64,000 bases of DNA from an uncultured Bacteroides sp. Lineage in GTDB: Bacteria > Bacteroidota > Bacteroidia > Bacteroidales > Bacteroidaceae. Positions 61,611-64,000 of this stretch are shown here, one piece after another (the first letter of the stretch is position 1; each line of letters starts with the position of its first letter). The position numbers and the translations under genes were made by a program. Below the pieces are notes generated by a model. The model saw only the letters and a list, made by a program, of their open reading frames with translations, had not been told where the DNA came from and ran no database searches. The stretch lies in assembly GCA_949288715.1 (NCBI GenBank), contig CASELH010000043.1, positions 1 to 64,000 on the forward strand. Direction: 5' to 3'.

Positions 61611-61712
61611 CCGCCCCGTACCTCCTTCGTACCAAAGTCGTACCAGGTTCGTACCATGTTCGTTCCAAACTCGGCGCTATAGAAGCGAACAAGGTACGAA
61701 CTTGTGTGCACT
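61611..61712 (+). repeat. Partial 11-bp-phased intergenic element, copy E
   Basis: Four units exactly 11 bp apart: TTCGTACCAAA, GTCGTACCAGG, TTCGTACCATG and TTCGTTCCAAA. A hairpin with GCGCTATAGAAGCGAA follows. TTCGTACC pairs perfectly with GGTACGAA at about 61692. The AT module and the GTAGGAAAT box are missing. It points toward hpt. Confidence 0.7.
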
Positions 61713-61813
61713 TATTTTACTTTCGGAGATCTGCATGCCCATGTCTTGCCAGGAAATGATCACTGATTCCCTTTTATCTACCCGGAATAGTCCTAAAATT
61801 CGGATAAAAAGCG

Positions 61814-61821
61814 TACTTTTG
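61814..61821 (+). promoter_or_regulatory. -7 box for hpt
   Basis: TACTTTTG matches TAnnTTTG, 16 bp before the ATG at 61838 or 22 bp before the alternative ATG at 61844. The latter spacing is better, so MDNTIQ may be the true start. Confidence 0.5.
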
Positions 61822-61837
61822 CACCCAAATACAATAA

Positions 61838-62389
61838 ATGCAGATGGACAACACCATACAGATTAAAGACAAAACATTCGTCGTCTCCATCCCCGAGACA
61901 GACATCCTGCGGGAGGTGGAGCGCGTGGCAAGCGAGATAAACCGCGACCTGGCGGGAAAGAATCCGCTGTTTCTCAGTGTGCTGAACGGCTCGTTTATGT
62001 TCACCGCCGACCTGATGAAGCGCATCACCATTCCCTGCGAAGTGTCGTTCGTCAAGCTGGCTTCCTACCAGGGCGTGGCCACTACGGGCAAGGTGAAGGA
62101 GGTGATAGGCATCAACGAAGACCTGACAGGGCGCACCATCGTCATCGTGGAGGACATTGTGGACACGGGCCTGACCATGCAACGCCTGCTGGAATCGCTG
62201 GGCACGCGCCGCCCCAAGGAGATACACATCGCCACCCTGCTCGTGAAGCCCGACAAGCTGAAGGTGGACCTCGACATAGAATACGTGGCCATGCGCATAC
62301 CCAACGACTTCATCGTGGGCTACGGGCTGGACTACGACGGGCTGGGGCGCAACTTTAAGGACATTTATACCGTAATCAATGAAGAATGA
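61838..62389 (+). CDS. hpt: Hypoxanthine phosphoribosyltransferase
   Basis: 183 residues, the usual size. The PRPP motif is IVIVEDIVDTGLTM with Glu105-Asp106, preceded by FLSVLNGSFMFTADLM, and the C-terminal base loop has GYGLDYDGLGRNF. It converts hypoxanthine or guanine plus PRPP to IMP or GMP in purine salvage. It precedes adk and obg, a common Bacteroidales gene order. An alternative ATG lies at 61844. Confidence 0.94.
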   Translation: MQMDNTIQIKDKTFVVSIPETDILREVERVASEINRDLAGKNPLFLSVLNGSFMFTADLMKRITIPCEVSFVKLASYQGVATTGKVKEVIGINEDLTGRTIVIVEDIVDTGLTMQRLLESLGTRRPKEIHIATLLVKPDKLKVDLDIEYVAMRIPNDFIVGYGLDYDGLGRNFKDIYTVINEE

Positions 62390-62496
62390 AGAACGAAGAA
62401 CGAAGAATTGTGGCGCAGCCTCAGTTCAAAAAGAAGTTCCTACAGAATTCTTCATTTTGCCGCATAGCGGCGATTCTTAATTCTTAATTTATTTAT

Positions 62497-63069
62497 ATGC
62501 TGAACATCGTAATTTTCGGCGCCCCCGGCTCAGGCAAGGGGACGCAAAGTGAGAGAATCGTAGAAAAGTATGGCATCAACCACATCTCTACCGGAGACGT
62601 GCTGCGTGCCGAAATCAAAAATGGCACTGAGTTGGGCAAAACCGCCAAGCAGTACATCGACCAAGGACAGCTGCTGCCCGATGAGCTCATCATCGACATC
62701 CTGGCCAGCACGCTGGACGGGTTGAAGGACTCGAAGGGCGTCATCTTCGACGGCTTCCCCCGCACCATTGCCCAGGCCGAGGCTCTGAAGAAGATGCTGG
62801 CCGAGCGCAACCAGGCCGTGAGCGTGATGCTCGACCTTGAGGTGCCCGAAGACGAGCTGATGCACCGCCTCATTCTGCGCGGACAGCAGAGCGGACGTGC
62901 CGACGACAACGAGGAGACCATACGCAAGCGCCTCACCGTGTATCACAGCCAGACGGCTCCCCTCATCGACTGGTACAAGCAAGAAGGCCTCTATGCCCAC
63001 ATCAACGGCCTGGGCGACCTGGAGCGCATCACAGAGGACATCTGCAAGGCTATTGATAAGACTTTGTGA
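62497..63069 (+). CDS. adk: Adenylate kinase
   Basis: 190 residues, short-LID form. P loop FGAPGSGKGTQS (7-18), substrate helix INHISTGDVLRAEI, DGFPRT and the LID-region LRGQQSGRADDNEET without zinc cysteines. It converts ATP and AMP to two ADP. The 107-bp gap after hpt has a simple GAAGAA-type repeat and a GCCGC/GCGGC hairpin. Confidence 0.95.
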   Translation: MLNIVIFGAPGSGKGTQSERIVEKYGINHISTGDVLRAEIKNGTELGKTAKQYIDQGQLLPDELIIDILASTLDGLKDSKGVIFDGFPRTIAQAEALKKMLAERNQAVSVMLDLEVPEDELMHRLILRGQQSGRADDNEETIRKRLTVYHSQTAPLIDWYKQEGLYAHINGLGDLERITEDICKAIDKTL

Positions 63070-63101
63070 GAAGTCAAGGGTGTATTAAGCCCCCGTATGC
63101 T

Positions 63102-63199
63102 TATCATTTTGTCATTCTGAGCGTGAGCGAAGAATCCCCTAAAAATGCAAGTAAGTGGGAGATCCTTCACTTCGTTCAGGATGACAGAGCAAAATGATA
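63102..63199. repeat. Palindromic repeat of the GTCATTCTGA family
   Basis: TATCATTTTGTCATTCTGA on the left pairs with TCAGGATGACA..CAAAATGATA on the right. The inner arms GCGAAGAATC and GATCCTTCAC continue the match. It shares GTCATTCTGA with the inner repeat at 46-148 and lies between adk and obg. Confidence 0.75.
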
Positions 63200-63256
63200 G
63201 TCAAAACGCATTCCTACACATTCTAAACTTTCATCTCCTAAATTCCACTAAACACC

Positions 63257-64000
63257 ATGCCAGAATCCAACTTTGTAGACTACGTGAAGATATATTGCCG
63301 CTCGGGAAAGGGCGGAAGAGGCTCCACGCACATGCGACGTGCCAAGTATCAACCCCATGGAGGCCCCGACGGGGGCGACGGCGGGCGAGGAGGCGACATC
63401 ATTCTGCGCGCCAACCGCAACTACTGGACACTGCTGCACCTGCGCTATCAGCGGCACATACTGGCCGGGCACGGGGAAAGCGGCTCGAAAAACCGCAGCT
63501 TCGGCAAAGACGGGCAAGACCAGGTCATCGAGGTGCCCTGCGGCACCGTGGCCTACAATGCCGAGACGGGACAGTACCTGTGCGACGTCACGGAGCACGG
63601 GCAGGAAGTCGTTCTGCTGAAAGGTGGACGGGGCGGCCTGGGCAACTGGCACTTCCGCACCGCCACACGCCAGGCACCCCGCTTTGCACAGCCCGGCGAG
63701 CCGATGCAGGAGATGACCGTCATCCTGGAGTTGAAGCTGCTGGCCGACGTGGGTCTCGTAGGGTTTCCCAACGCGGGGAAGTCTACCCTGCTTAGCGCCG
63801 TTTCTGCCGCCCGGCCCAAGATAGCCGACTACCCCTTCACCACCATGGAGCCCAGCCTGGGCATCGTGCCCTACCGCGACAACAAATCGTTTGTCATGGC
63901 GGACATTCCCGGCATCATCGAGGGGGCGAGCGAAGGCAAGGGCTTGGGACTGCGCTTCCTGCGCCACATAGAGCGCAACTCCCTGCTGCTGTTCATGGTG
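63257..64000 (+). CDS. obg: GTPase Obg, cut by the window end
   Basis: The first 248 residues of the ribosome-assembly GTPase Obg/CgtA. The Gly-rich Obg fold is clear ([20 protein letters not shown], then [13 protein letters not shown]). The G1 motif GFPNAGKST is at about 168-176 and the G3 motif [19 protein letters not shown] starts at about 216. Residues beyond LLLFMV are outside the window, so the reading frame is open at the end. It binds the 50S subunit and GTP. Confidence 0.95.
   Translation, partial: MPESNFVDYVKIYCRSGKGGRGSTHMRRAKYQPHGGPDGGDGGRGGDIILRANRNYWTLLHLRYQRHILAGHGESGSKNRSFGKDGQDQVIEVPCGTVAYNAETGQYLCDVTEHGQEVVLLKGGRGGLGNWHFRTATRQAPRFAQPGEPMQEMTVILELKLLADVGLVGFPNAGKSTLLSAVSAARPKIADYPFTTMEPSLGIVPYRDNKSFVMADIPGIIEGASEGKGLGLRFLRHIERNSLLLFMV

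Overview
The window looks like a chromosomal segment of a gut-type Bacteroidales bacterium (Bacteroides, Phocaeicola or a close relative). The reasons are: many start sites preceded by the Bacteroidetes -7 box TAnnTTTG; many lipoproteins with short Cys lipoboxes; a TonB-dependent receptor with a carboxypeptidase-regulatory N-terminal domain paired with a surface lipoprotein; a fused NuoCD in an 11-subunit complex I operon without NuoEFG; and the dispersed intergenic palindromes typical of these genomes. No rRNA, tRNA, CRISPR array, integrase or intact insertion sequence was seen. Most of the window is ordinary core chromosome with accessory patches.

Layout. 1-4.4 kb: nested palindromic repeats, two small lipoproteins and a membrane-anchored TPR regulator, all on the minus strand. 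4.4-14.8 kb: the PepD dipeptidase, then a terminator-rich run of three tiny cationic ORFs (24, 29 and 31 aa) behind a good promoter, a 159-bp palindromic element, a giant alpha-2-macroglobulin-like protein and two paralogous lipoproteins. 14.9-22.5 kb: DUF1573 protein and MeaB GTPase, an EamA exporter, then AAA ATPase, DUF4435 protein, MscS channel and M23 peptidase. 22.5-32.5 kb: TonB receptor with a beta-helix-like lipoprotein, small secreted proteins, a Crp-like regulator divergent from an MFS transporter, a RelE/ParE toxin module and an RDD-domain fusion protein. 32.7-42.8 kb: the nuoABCDHIJKLMN operon, with a six-unit 22-bp tandem array between nuoK and nuoL. 43-48.8 kb: dxs-trkA, a Gfo/Idh/MocA oxidoreductase and a DUF1016 nuclease. 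49.3-56.4 kb: a tight eight-gene operon of unknown function, including a broken PD-(D/E)XK-like gene and a degenerate protease-like lipoprotein, with a candidate structured ncRNA of about 315 nt upstream. 56.5-61.4 kb: a 1624-residue exonuclease-RecQ-UvrD fusion. 61.8-64 kb: hpt, adk and the start of obg.

The most unusual signal is non-coding. A composite intergenic element of about 235 bp occurs four times (near 3.9, 13.1, 26.9 and 49.1 kb), with a shorter fifth copy near 61.65 kb. Each copy has three or four direct repeats spaced exactly 11 bp apart. The repeat unit differs between copies but is nearly uniform within a copy. Each copy also has a downstream segment complementary to one of its own upstream segments, and each is oriented toward the next downstream gene. 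This pattern suggests a structured RNA leader, a protein-binding array or a non-autonomous mobile element. The trio of tiny ORFs at 6.17-6.60 kb and the ncRNA candidate at 56.1-56.45 kb are the next most interesting.
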